64,000 nucleotides of DNA from Hyphomicrobiaceae bacterium. Its GTDB lineage: Bacteria; Pseudomonadota; Alphaproteobacteria; Rhizobiales; Hyphomicrobiaceae. A program made the position numbers and the translations under genes. Below are positions 53,021-60,233 of the stretch, piece after piece. The DNA lies in NCBI GenBank assembly GCA_022842785.1, contig JALHOW010000001.1:744001-808000 (forward strand), read 5' to 3'. The stretch's first letter is position 1. Each line of letters opens with the position of its first letter. Below the pieces are notes generated by a model, which made no database searches, had not been told where the DNA came from, and worked only from the letters and a program-made list of their open reading frames with translations.

Positions 53021-54415
53021 TTGTCGGAACGCATTCCTTCACGCCCGCCTTCACGCCGGCGCGAGCGATCGGCGCCTGCCTACGGGCCGCTGCTCACTGC
53101 ACCCATTTTGCCGACGCTCGCCGCACTCTCGCTTCCGAACCTCCTCGCGCTCGGTACGCAGTCGCTCGTTGCGATCGCGGAAACCAGTTACATCGGCATT
53201 CTCGGCACCGAGTCGCTTGCGGCCATGGCGCTCGTCTTTCCGATGATCATGCTTACCCAGATGATGTCCTCGGGTGCGATGGGGGGCGGTGTTTCCTCCG
53301 CCATCAGCCGCGCGCTCGGCGCGCGCGACGAGAGGCGGGCGCGCGCATTGGCCCTCCATGCGCTCGTTGTCGCCGGGCTTGCCGGCGGTCTCTTCACATT
53401 CGTCTTCTTGATGTGGGGGCGCCAAATCTACAAGGTGCTCGGCGGTGACGCGGTTGTCCTGTCTCTCGCCCTGCAGTACTCGAGCACCTTCTTCGCGGGC
53501 GCTTCGATCATCTGGTTCTTTAATATCCTCGCGTCGATCGCCCGCGGCACCGGCAATATGCGCGTGCCTTCATCGACCGTCATCATGGTCGCCGTGTTGC
53601 AGATCGTATTTGGTGGCCTGCTGGGCCTGGGGCTCGGCCCCATTCCCCGCTTCGGGCTTGCGGGCGTCGCCGCCGGGCAAATCCTGGCCTTTCTCGCAGG
53701 AGCAATCATACTCCTCGTCTATCTCCGCTCGCGGTACACGCGCCTGCACATCAGATTTGTGGGTATCCGCCTCGACTGGGATTTGTTCTGGGACATTCTG
53801 AAAGTCGGCGCTGTCTCTTGTCTCTCGCCGCTGCAGTCCATCCTGACTGTTATCCTGCTGGCGAAGTTCGTTTCTGCGTTCGGCACCAATGCTCTCGCCG
53901 GTTACGGCATTGGTGTGCGCCTCGAACTGCTGCTCGTCCCGATTGCCTTCTCCATTGGTGCTGCCTCGGTACCCATGGTGGGCATGGCGATCGGCGCACG
54001 CGACGTCGCACGCGCACGCCGGGTTGCATGGACCGCAGCGACCGCCTCCGCCGTCATCATCGGCAGCATCGGCTGTCTTGCCGCGCTGAACCCCGCACTT
54101 TGGGCAACGATCTTCACGAGCGATCCTTTTGTCGAGCAGGCCGCGGACGTCTATCTCAGTATCGCCGGCTTCGGCTTCGCCGCTTACGGCTTCGGTCTAT
54201 GCCTCTATTTCGCTTCTCAGGGCTCGGGGCGCATCGTCGGCCCGGTGCTCGGCGGCACGGTACGCCTGCTGGTCGTCCTCATCGGCGGCACCTTCCTCGT
54301 GCAGCACGGCGCGGACTTCCGGGCTTTCGCTATCCTCGTCACCTTCGCCATGGTCGCCTACGGATTGGCGACGGCGTTGTTCGTCTGGCGGACCCGCTGG
54401 GATCCTGCGGACTGA
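53021..54415 (+). CDS. MATE family efflux transporter
   Basis: 464 aa, twelve predicted membrane segments in two repeats. The start is a TTG at 53021 with GGGAGGGG 6 nt upstream. First-half features: L-S-L-P-N-L-L-A-L-G-T-Q-S and I-G-I-L-G-T-E-S-L-A-A-M-A-L-V-F-P; second half: L-A-G-Y-G-I-G-V-R-L-E-L-L and A-A-S-V-P-M-V-G-M-A-I-G-A-R. Exports organic cations or drugs by sodium or proton antiport. No regulator is adjacent. Confidence 0.93.
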   Translation: MSERIPSRPPSRRRERSAPAYGPLLTAPILPTLAALSLPNLLALGTQSLVAIAETSYIGILGTESLAAMALVFPMIMLTQMMSSGAMGGGVSSAISRALGARDERRARALALHALVVAGLAGGLFTFVFLMWGRQIYKVLGGDAVVLSLALQYSSTFFAGASIIWFFNILASIARGTGNMRVPSSTVIMVAVLQIVFGGLLGLGLGPIPRFGLAGVAAGQILAFLAGAIILLVYLRSRYTRLHIRFVGIRLDWDLFWDILKVGAVSCLSPLQSILTVILLAKFVSAFGTNALAGYGIGVRLELLLVPIAFSIGAASVPMVGMAIGARDVARARRVAWTAATASAVIIGSIGCLAALNPALWATIFTSDPFVEQAADVYLSIAGFGFAAYGFGLCLYFASQGSGRIVGPVLGGTVRLLVVLIGGTFLVQHGADFRAFAILVTFAMVAYGLATALFVWRTRWDPAD

Positions 54416-54554
54416 ACCATGCGGCGCGGGATTACGGCAGGAGGCGAAGGCCGCCCGTCGAGCGAGCACGCCAAGGCACGACATTCTGCGCCCGTGCACC
54501 AGGGTGCAGGACGCTCAGTTCAGCATGATACTGGGGCCGATCGAACGGCAGACC

Positions 54555-54602
54555 GCCGCCGTACTCCGGCGGCGCGCCAGCCTTCCCGCGGAGGGGGAAG
54601 CT
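54555..54602. terminator. Two hairpins between the MATE gene and sciP
   Basis: GCCGCCG/CGGCGGC around TACTC (54555-54573), then AGCCTTCCC paired with GGGAAGCT with one bulge (54579-54602), the second reaching into the sciP stop. They separate convergent genes. Confidence 0.55.
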
Positions 54603-54879
54603 AGTTCCGATAGTCCTTGAGGCGGGTCGCGCGCAGGCCCTGGAGGCCGTGCTTGTCGATCGTGCGCTGCCAGGACAGGAACTCGTCCACGGTGAGCTTG
54701 TAGCGCTCGCAAGCCTCTTCGAGGCTCAACAGGCCACCACGCACCGCGGCCACCACCTCGGCCTTGCGGCGAATGACCCACCGCTTGGTGTCCCGCGGCG
54801 GAAGATCGGCCACCGTGAGCGGACTCCCGTCCGGCCCGATGACATAACGCGAGCGCGTCCTGAATTGCTGGTCGGTCAT
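54601..54879 (-). CDS. sciP: CtrA inhibitor SciP (DUF1153)
   Basis: 92 aa. The sequence (V-I-G-P-D-G-S-P-L-T-V-A-D-L-P-P then T-K-R-W-V-I-R-R-K-A-E-V-V-A-A-V and L-S-L-E-E-A-C-E-R-Y-K-L-T-V-D-E-F) is a full-length DUF1153 helix-turn-helix protein. In Caulobacter, SciP binds CtrA and blocks its recruitment of RNA polymerase, resetting the S-phase programme. The gene lies 2.4 kb from ctrA, with the tat genes between. A TTAA-N7-CTAA box lies 49-63 bases upstream, fitting CtrA control. Confidence 0.9.
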   Translation of the reverse strand: MTDQQFRTRSRYVIGPDGSPLTVADLPPRDTKRWVIRRKAEVVAAVRGGLLSLEEACERYKLTVDEFLSWQRTIDKHGLQGLRATRLKDYRN

Positions 54880-54927
54880 GATACGCGATACTCTCTATGA
54901 ACTTGGGAGCACACTAACCGACGCGTC

Positions 54928-54942
54928 TTAATATCGATCTAA
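54928..54942 (-). promoter_or_regulatory. CtrA-like box upstream of sciP
   Basis: TTAA-TATCGAT-CTAA: two half-sites 7 bases apart, one mismatch from the TTAA-N7-TTAA consensus. Position (49-63 bases before the start codon) suits activation. Confidence 0.5.
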
Positions 54943-55015
54943 GGCGTGCGGTGAACGTGCCAATACTTTTCTGTTCCATTTTTATCACGCCTTAACAATA
55001 TTTTGGCGATAGATC

Positions 55016-55030
55016 TTAAAGCTGGTTAAC
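55016..55030. promoter_or_regulatory. Second TTAA pair in the sciP/tatC gap
   Basis: TTAA-AGCTGG-TTAAC, two exact half-sites but with 6 bases between them instead of 7. Another TTAAC lies at 54992. It could be a further CtrA site for sciP. Confidence 0.35.
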
Positions 55031-55156
55031 ACTCGCGGCGGGGCGTGCCGACGCGCTTGAATGACCATGCACGCGCGCGACCTCGCGACCGGCGCGAGCA
55101 CACGCCTGCTCCAGAAATGTTGTTCGTTTAGTTGTATTTAGGCGCTGCGGCGAGCC

Positions 55157-56020
55157 CTATCCCGCTGTATCGGCCGGCGGTGGGCTATCCCGCTCGATGC
55201 GATCGACGATCCAGATCGAGGCCTCATAAAGCAGGATCGTCGGCAGCATCATGGCGATCATGCTGAACGGATCCGGCGGCGAGAGTACTGCCGAGGCGCC
55301 CGCGATCCCGACAATCGCGTAGCGACGCGCCGACCGCATCCCAGCCGCGCCGAACACACCGGCTCGTGCCAACAGCGTAACGATGACCGGGAGCTGGAAG
55401 ATGATTCCGAAGCCCAGGATCAGCGTCATGACCAGCGACAAGTATTCCGAGACTTTCGGCAGGAGCTCGATCGTCGCCTTGCCGTCGCCACCCACCTGGG
55501 GCGTGATATCCAGCGAGAACTGAATGAGGAGCGGCAGCACAACGAAGTACACGACCAGCGAACCCATCAGAAAGAGCAGCGGGGTCGCGATCAGGTACGG
55601 AACGAATGCACCGCGCTCATTCTTATAGAGGCCGGGTGCCACGAATTTGTAGAGCTGCACGGCCACGACCGGGAACGAGAGAAACGCTGCGCCGAACATC
55701 GCAAGCTTGATGTTCGTGAAGAGCTGCTCGAGGAAGTGTGTGGCGATCAGCTTGGCATTCTCTGCGCCGACCACCCGGACGAACGGCCAAACCAGAACAT
55801 TGTAGATCGGCTTTGCGAAGAAGAAGCAGACGACGAACGTGCCGAAGAACGCGGCCAATGAGTAGATCAGTCGCTGGCGAAGCTCCGTCAGATGCTCGAT
55901 CAGCGGCGCACGAGAGGCGTCGATGTCGGACTGGCCGTCGTCCGCCGGCGTTTCCACCTTGACCGGAGTGTCCTTGCCTGTGTCGGGGCTCTGGTCGGGC
56001 TTTTGCAGCGTATCAGTCAC
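55157..56020 (-). CDS. tatC: Sec-independent protein translocase TatC
   Basis: 287 aa inner-membrane subunit that recognises twin-arginine signal peptides. Six membrane segments. I-E-H-L-T-E-L-R-Q-R-L near residue 40 and F-E-L-P-V-type region G-I-I-F-Q-L-P-V-I-V, with R-Y-A-I-V-G-I and P-P-D-P-F-S, are typical. An acidic N-terminal extension of about 35 residues precedes the core. It follows tatB by 6 bp. Confidence 0.96.
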   Translation of the reverse strand: MTDTLQKPDQSPDTGKDTPVKVETPADDGQSDIDASRAPLIEHLTELRQRLIYSLAAFFGTFVVCFFFAKPIYNVLVWPFVRVVGAENAKLIATHFLEQLFTNIKLAMFGAAFLSFPVVAVQLYKFVAPGLYKNERGAFVPYLIATPLLFLMGSLVVYFVVLPLLIQFSLDITPQVGGDGKATIELLPKVSEYLSLVMTLILGFGIIFQLPVIVTLLARAGVFGAAGMRSARRYAIVGIAGASAVLSPPDPFSMIAMMLPTILLYEASIWIVDRIERDSPPPADTAG

Positions 56021-56026
56021 GACGCC

Positions 56027-56638
56027 TCAGGCCCCGCTCTTCGGAGAGGATTCCGGACCCACGGCCGCCGCGTGTCCCCCACTGCCATTCAGACTGGCGC
56101 GATCATTGTGTGCGGGCGCGGGCTCCGCGCTCACCGGGGCAGCCGTCGCCGGTGGCGACACCTCGCCCACCTGCTTCATCGGAACGCCATTGGCGTCGTG
56201 TGCATCAGGATCAGGGGGCAAGGGCGGCGCAGTGATCGTGGCCACACTGCTCTCGCCAGTCCCGCGGATTTCCTCAGGCGTATAGCCGGTCGTGTGCGGT
56301 GATGGGCGCAGCGGATCGCTGAGGTTGGCCTCGACGTCGGCTTTGATGCCGTCCATGTCCTTGGTGAGACCATCGAGATCGCTGGTGATCGACTGCTGCG
56401 TATCACGCACGGACTTGTCGAGATCCTGTCCCAGACCCTCGACGTCCTTCTTGAGCTGCTCGAGTTCGCTCTCTCGCATCGCCTCATCGAACTGCGACCG
56501 GAACTCATCGGCCTGGCGCTTGATGATGCCCAGATACTTCCCGATCGTCCTCAGCAGGATCGGGAAATCCTTCGGGCCGAGCACGATCAGGGCCACGATG
56601 GCCAGAAGCAGCATCTTGCCTGACGTGAGATCGAACAT
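56027..56638 (-). CDS. tatB: Sec-independent protein translocase TatB
   Basis: 203 aa. The N-terminal membrane helix M-F-D-L-T-S-G-K-M-L-L-L-A-I-V-A-L-I-V-L-G-P-K-D-F-P is followed by an amphipathic helix and a long coiled, acidic region (E-L-E-Q-L-K-K-D-V-E-G-L-G-Q-D-L). The last 90 residues are Pro/Ala-rich and probably disordered. TatB forms the receptor complex with TatC. Confidence 0.94.
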   Translation of the reverse strand: MFDLTSGKMLLLAIVALIVLGPKDFPILLRTIGKYLGIIKRQADEFRSQFDEAMRESELEQLKKDVEGLGQDLDKSVRDTQQSITSDLDGLTKDMDGIKADVEANLSDPLRPSPHTTGYTPEEIRGTGESSVATITAPPLPPDPDAHDANGVPMKQVGEVSPPATAAPVSAEPAPAHNDRASLNGSGGHAAAVGPESSPKSGA

Positions 56639-56807
56639 GATCGCTTTCTGTAGTGCAGCCTGGCCGACGCGTCAAAGTTGCAGCAGCGACTGCCCGTCCG
56701 ATTCAGCCATTCCGCGCGCATACCGGGCGAGCGGCGCATCCGCCCGCAATCCCAACCGCACTATCGATCACTTCGATCGACGCCGTGGGCGCGGGGCGAC
56801 GCTGTGC

Positions 56808-57056
56808 TCAGCTGACCTTGGTTCCGGTGCTCGAAGGCGTGCCGGCGACATGCGGCTCCGGCGGCTTACCCTCGAGCTTCTTGGGACCATCCGGGGTCGC
56901 GGCGGCGACGTCCTCGTCCTCGGTCATGCCCTTCTTGAAGCTCTTGATGCCCTTGGCCACGTCACCCATGATCGACGAGATCTTTCCGCTGCCGCCGAAA
57001 AGCAGCAAAGCGATGACCAGGAAGATCAGCCAGTGCCAGACGCTAAATGTACCCAT
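56808..57056 (-). CDS. tatA: Sec-independent protein translocase TatA
   Basis: 82 aa pore-forming subunit. [21 protein letters not shown] hydrophobic helix, then [23 protein letters not shown], the canonical amphipathic helix. Start supported by AAGGAG 8 nt upstream. It lies 169 bp before tatB, a wider gap than usual in tatABC, with small hairpins inside, which may adjust the TatA:TatB ratio. Confidence 0.95.
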   Translation of the reverse strand: MGTFSVWHWLIFLVIALLLFGGSGKISSIMGDVAKGIKSFKKGMTEDEDVAAATPDGPKKLEGKPPEPHVAGTPSSTGTKVS

Positions 57057-57175
57057 TCTACTGAACTCCTTGGAGGCAGCGCAGTTGTACTGCCGCTGCG
57101 GCCGGGTTTACAGAAAGTATCGCAGAAAGGCCCCCTGGCAGCAAGGCGGGGCGCTCGAAAAGTCGGCAAGCGAAA

Positions 57176-57253
57176 GGGCGCCACTTGGGCGCCCCCGAGG
57201 CTTGGGCTAGGGCATCAGGTCGGTCCGGCGACAGGTTGGCGCCCCGCCGGACC
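57176..57253 (-). terminator. Two hairpins downstream of ctrA
   Basis: GGTCCGGCG/CGCCGGACC with a 14-nt loop (57222-57253) lies 7 nt past the ctrA stop, and GGGCGCC/GGCGCCC around ACTTG (57176-57194) follows. Neither has a T-run, so strength is uncertain. Confidence 0.5.
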
Positions 57254-57259
57254 GTAACC

Positions 57260-57958
57260 TCAGGCCGCTACCGTCTTGCCGTCGCCGGGTTCACGCAGCA
57301 CATAGCCGCGGCCCCAGACAGTTTCGATGTAGTGCTTGCCGCCCGTCGCCGTCTGCAGCTTCTTGCGCAACTTGCAGATGAAGACGTCGATGATCTTGAG
57401 TTCCGGCTCGTCCATCCCGCCGTAGAGATGGTTGAGGAACATTTCCTTCGTGAGCGTCGTCCCCTTGCGCAGGGAGAGCAGCTCGAGCATCTGGTACTCT
57501 TTGCCCGTCAGATGCACGCGCTGACCGTTAACCTCGACCGTCTTGGTGTCGAGATTGACGCGGAGCTCTCCCGTCTCGATGACAGACTGGGCGTGCCCCT
57601 TGGAGCGGCGCACAATGGCCTGGATACGGGCGATCAGCTCGTTCTTGTGGAACGGCTTGGTCATGTAGTCATCGGCGCCGAAGCCGAGGCCCCGGACCTT
57701 GTCGTCGATGCCTGCAAGACCCGAAAGAATGAGGATCGGTGTCTGCACCTTGCTGACGCGGAGGGTCTTGAGGACCTCGTATCCGCTCATGTCAGGCAAG
57801 TTGATATCGAGCAAAATAATGTCGTAGTCATAAATCTTGCCGAGATCGACGCCTTCTTCACCAGTACTGGTCGTGTAAACGTTGAAGCCTTCCGACTGCA
57901 ACATTAGTTCGATGCTTTGCGCCGTGGCGCTGTCATCCTCAATGAGAAGGACCCGCAT
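57260..57958 (-). CDS. ctrA: Cell cycle response regulator CtrA
   Basis: Master regulator of alphaproteobacterial cell cycle, motility and, in Caulobacter, replication silencing. 232 aa. Receiver with D8/D9, phosphoacceptor D51 (L-L-D-I-N-L-P-D-M) and K101 (M-T-K-P-F), then an OmpR-type DNA-binding domain with the family-specific [27 protein letters not shown]. The start M-R-V-L-L-I at 57958 is chosen; 19 upstream codons are not conserved. The C-terminus ends in V-A-A; two hydrophobic final residues are typical of ClpXP-degraded CtrA. A TTAA-type box lies 105-118 bases upstream, consistent with autoregulation. Confidence 0.97.
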   Translation of the reverse strand: MRVLLIEDDSATAQSIELMLQSEGFNVYTTSTGEEGVDLGKIYDYDIILLDINLPDMSGYEVLKTLRVSKVQTPILILSGLAGIDDKVRGLGFGADDYMTKPFHKNELIARIQAIVRRSKGHAQSVIETGELRVNLDTKTVEVNGQRVHLTGKEYQMLELLSLRKGTTLTKEMFLNHLYGGMDEPELKIIDVFICKLRKKLQTATGGKHYIETVWGRGYVLREPGDGKTVAA

Positions 57959-58689
57959 GCCAACCCCTCTTCCATGACCCGTGTTCGGATCCGCTGCCCC
58001 AATTGTGAAGAGCACGCTATTGCACTCAGCAAGTTCATAACTTGCACATTACTTCTGAGAGGTTAACAAAGCCTAATGGTCGATTACATGAATACTAATT
58101 CCGGGACACCGATCCTGTGTTGGCATGGCAACCACTTGTCGCCGGAGCGACTGCCGAGGCCAATAGGAGACGAGACCCAGTAGTGCCAAGCATCCGCGCA
58201 CGTCAATACATAGTGCGGTAGGCCATCCTAGCCGTACTTGGCAGTTCAGAGGTTTCGCTAGATCGCGAACCTCACGCCGACCATGCAGATCACCCAAGCT
58301 GTTGCCGAGACTTGTTTGACTGCATGCAACCCCCTAAATTGGTTAGTACATGATTTGCACAGGTTGCTGAAGCGTACAGTGCTCGCTCTGTGATCGAAAA
58401 TGGCACGCTTGAGTGTGATCCGATTCAGGCGTTGCGAAACGGCAACTTAATGCGTTCGTCTGATACTGATCCTGCGCCGGCAACCATAACGCCGCATCGC
58501 GGGGGCATCAGGATCTCGGACGTAAGAGCTGAGATCTGTGCGCTGCTGTCAGATGCGTGTAATATGTGCTCGGAGCATATGGAGTGTGTTGGCTTGGCCG
58601 CCGCGCGGTGCGGGCTGGGCGTTGAGCGTGCATCAACGGTGTGTCGCCGTTCGCGGTGAGCCGAATGCTCGTAGTAGGGGGTAACGGTC
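57959..58689. other. Divergent regulatory region, ctrA/fliJ-like
   Basis: About 730 bases, the longest non-coding stretch in the window and less GC-rich than its flanks. It holds a TTAA-type box at 58063, scattered TTAA sites (58447) and one GATTC (GANTC, CcrM-type) near 58420. A frame at 58390-58659 has poor composition and no strong ribosome-binding site, so I do not call it. Long, complex upstream regions are usual for ctrA. Confidence 0.5.
58063..58077 (-). promoter_or_regulatory. CtrA-like box upstream of ctrA
   Basis: TTAA-CAAAGC-CTAA (plus strand), equivalently TTAG-N6-TTAAC on the ctrA strand. Spacing is 6 rather than 7, as in the second box near sciP. It lies 105-118 bases before the ctrA start. 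Confidence 0.4.
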
Positions 58690-59070
58690 ATGAAATCTCG
58701 TGACAGTGCGCTGAAACTGAAGCGCTTCGAGGCGGACGAGAAGCGGCGGAAGGTTGCGGACCTCGAGTCGATGATCCACGAGTTCGAGCAGATGGCTGTC
58801 GACCTCGAGCGACAGATCACGAGCGAGGAAGAGCGCACCGGCGTTCGCAACGAGGCTCACTTCGCCTATTCCACATTCGCCCGTGCAGCCGCGCAGCGTC
58901 GGGACAACCTCCGCGCTTCGGTTGCCGATCTGCGCGAAAAGCTCGAGCAGGCTGTTGCCGTCCGCGATGAAGCCGTTGCCGAGCTTGAGGTTGCGGCCAC
59001 CGCCGACGAGCGCACCGGTGATCGTTCGCGCCGCACCGATCGCGATGTCGGCGACGCGCGCATGAGCTGA
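58690..59070 (+). CDS. fliJ: FliJ-like coiled-coil protein
   Basis: 126 aa, almost entirely charged helix (A-L-K-L-K-R-F-E-A-D-E-K-R-R-K-V-A-D-L-E). The opening L-K-L-K-R-F and the length fit alphaproteobacterial flagellar export protein FliJ, which works with the FliI ATPase in flagellar type III export. AGGGGG lies 8 nt upstream of the start. fliI is not in the window. Position opposite ctrA, a regulator of motility genes, supports the call, but coiled coils are easily misassigned. Confidence 0.65.
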   Translation: MKSRDSALKLKRFEADEKRRKVADLESMIHEFEQMAVDLERQITSEEERTGVRNEAHFAYSTFARAAAQRRDNLRASVADLREKLEQAVAVRDEAVAELEVAATADERTGDRSRRTDRDVGDARMS

Positions 59071-59105
59071 CGGCTCATCTCGCACCGACAGCACATCTTC
59101 TTCTA

Positions 59106-60068
59106 CTAGAGCTTGCTGAACGCTCGCGTTGCCGCAACGAGTTCGTGCACGATGCCGGGCTCGGTCATGGCATGTCCTGCGTCGGGAACAACATGCAGCG
59201 TCGAGCCGGGCCACGCCTTGTGCAGCTCGACAGCGCTGCGCGCCGGCGTGACGACGTCATAGCGCCCCTGGATGATGGCCCCCGGAATCCCGCCGAGGCG
59301 ATGCGCATCGCGCAGCAGTTGGCCGTCCACTTCGAGAAAACCGCGATTTGTGAAGTAGTGGCACTCGATCCGCGCGAAGGCCAGCGCGTAGGAATCCGAC
59401 GCGAAGGCCCGCAGGCGCATGGGGTCGGGACGCAGTGCCATGGTCGAGGCTTCCCAGATGCACCACGCGCGGGCCGCTTCGATCTGGATGCGTGGGTCTG
59501 GGTGCGTCAGCCGCCGGTGATAGGCGGGAATGGGATTATCCCGCTCATCTGCCGGCAATATCGAGAGAAAGGCCTCATAGGCCTCGGGAAACAGCCAGTT
59601 GCACCCATCCTCGTAGAACCAGCGGATCTCGGCCTCGCGGAGGAGGAACACGCCTCGGAGAACGAGTTCGCGAATACGCTCGGGATGGCGTTCGGCGTAG
59701 GCGATGGCGAGCGTCGCGCCCCATGAGCCCCCCATGAGCTGCCAGCGCTCGACCGCCAGATGCCGGCGGAGCTGCTCCATATCATCGAGGAGATGCGGCG
59801 TGGTGTTGTCTTCGAGGTTCGCGTTGGGCGTCGAGCGGCCACAACCGCGCTGATCGAAAAGGATGATCCGGTAGCGCGCCGGATCGTGATAGCGGCGCAT
59901 GGTTGGGTTGCTGCCGCCTCCCGGTCCGCCATGTACGACCAGGACCGGCTTGCCGTCGCGATTGCCGCATTCCTCGAAATAGATCTCGTGACCGCTCCCG
60001 ACCTGAAGACGGCCGGTCCGGTAGGGCTCGATCGGGGAATAGAGGCTGAATTGCTCGCGTGCGGACAT
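59106..60068 (-). CDS. pip: Prolyl aminopeptidase
   Basis: Alpha/beta hydrolase releasing N-terminal proline. 320 aa. V-V-H-G-G-P-G-G-G oxyanion region (about 45-53), F-D-Q-R-G-C-G-R-S-T, nucleophile Ser115 in G-G-S-W-G-A, Asp in G-R-Y-D-V-V-T-P and His in D-A-G-H-A-M complete the S33 family pattern. The start M-S-A-R-E at 60068 is chosen for GGGAGCAGG just upstream. Monocistronic, convergent with the FliJ-like gene. Confidence 0.95.
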   Translation of the reverse strand: MSAREQFSLYSPIEPYRTGRLQVGSGHEIYFEECGNRDGKPVLVVHGGPGGGSNPTMRRYHDPARYRIILFDQRGCGRSTPNANLEDNTTPHLLDDMEQLRRHLAVERWQLMGGSWGATLAIAYAERHPERIRELVLRGVFLLREAEIRWFYEDGCNWLFPEAYEAFLSILPADERDNPIPAYHRRLTHPDPRIQIEAARAWCIWEASTMALRPDPMRLRAFASDSYALAFARIECHYFTNRGFLEVDGQLLRDAHRLGGIPGAIIQGRYDVVTPARSAVELHKAWPGSTLHVVPDAGHAMTEPGIVHELVAATRAFSKL

Positions 60069-60135
60069 TCCTGCTCCCTGGTCCCGCTCATGCACGACCG
60101 GCGGAACGTATCATCTTCGCCGCGCGCGCCCCAGC

Positions 60136-60209
60136 GCTAGTGTTATGATCGAGAAATTCGCTCCGAACTCGCAGCAGATTGAGACGAATTTCGCGATCAG
60201 GACACTAGC
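60136..60209. repeat. Family D long inverted repeat, copy 3
   Basis: Arms GCTAGTGT-TATGATCGAGAAATTCG and CGAATTTCGCGATCAGG-ACACTAGC, about 25 bp with three mismatches. Its left arm resembles the reverse of the copy at 35640-35709, and its loop (TCCGAACTCGC) resembles the loop of the copy at 35550. It lies between the symporter stop and the pip start. Confidence 0.9.
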
Positions 60210-60233
60210 TGCCGACCTGCCGTCGGCTTCATC

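Noticed and set aside
58390-58659. 89-codon open frame between ctrA and the fliJ-like gene
   Set aside because: No strong ribosome-binding site, unusual composition for this genome and no recognisable motif; more likely part of the ctrA regulatory region.
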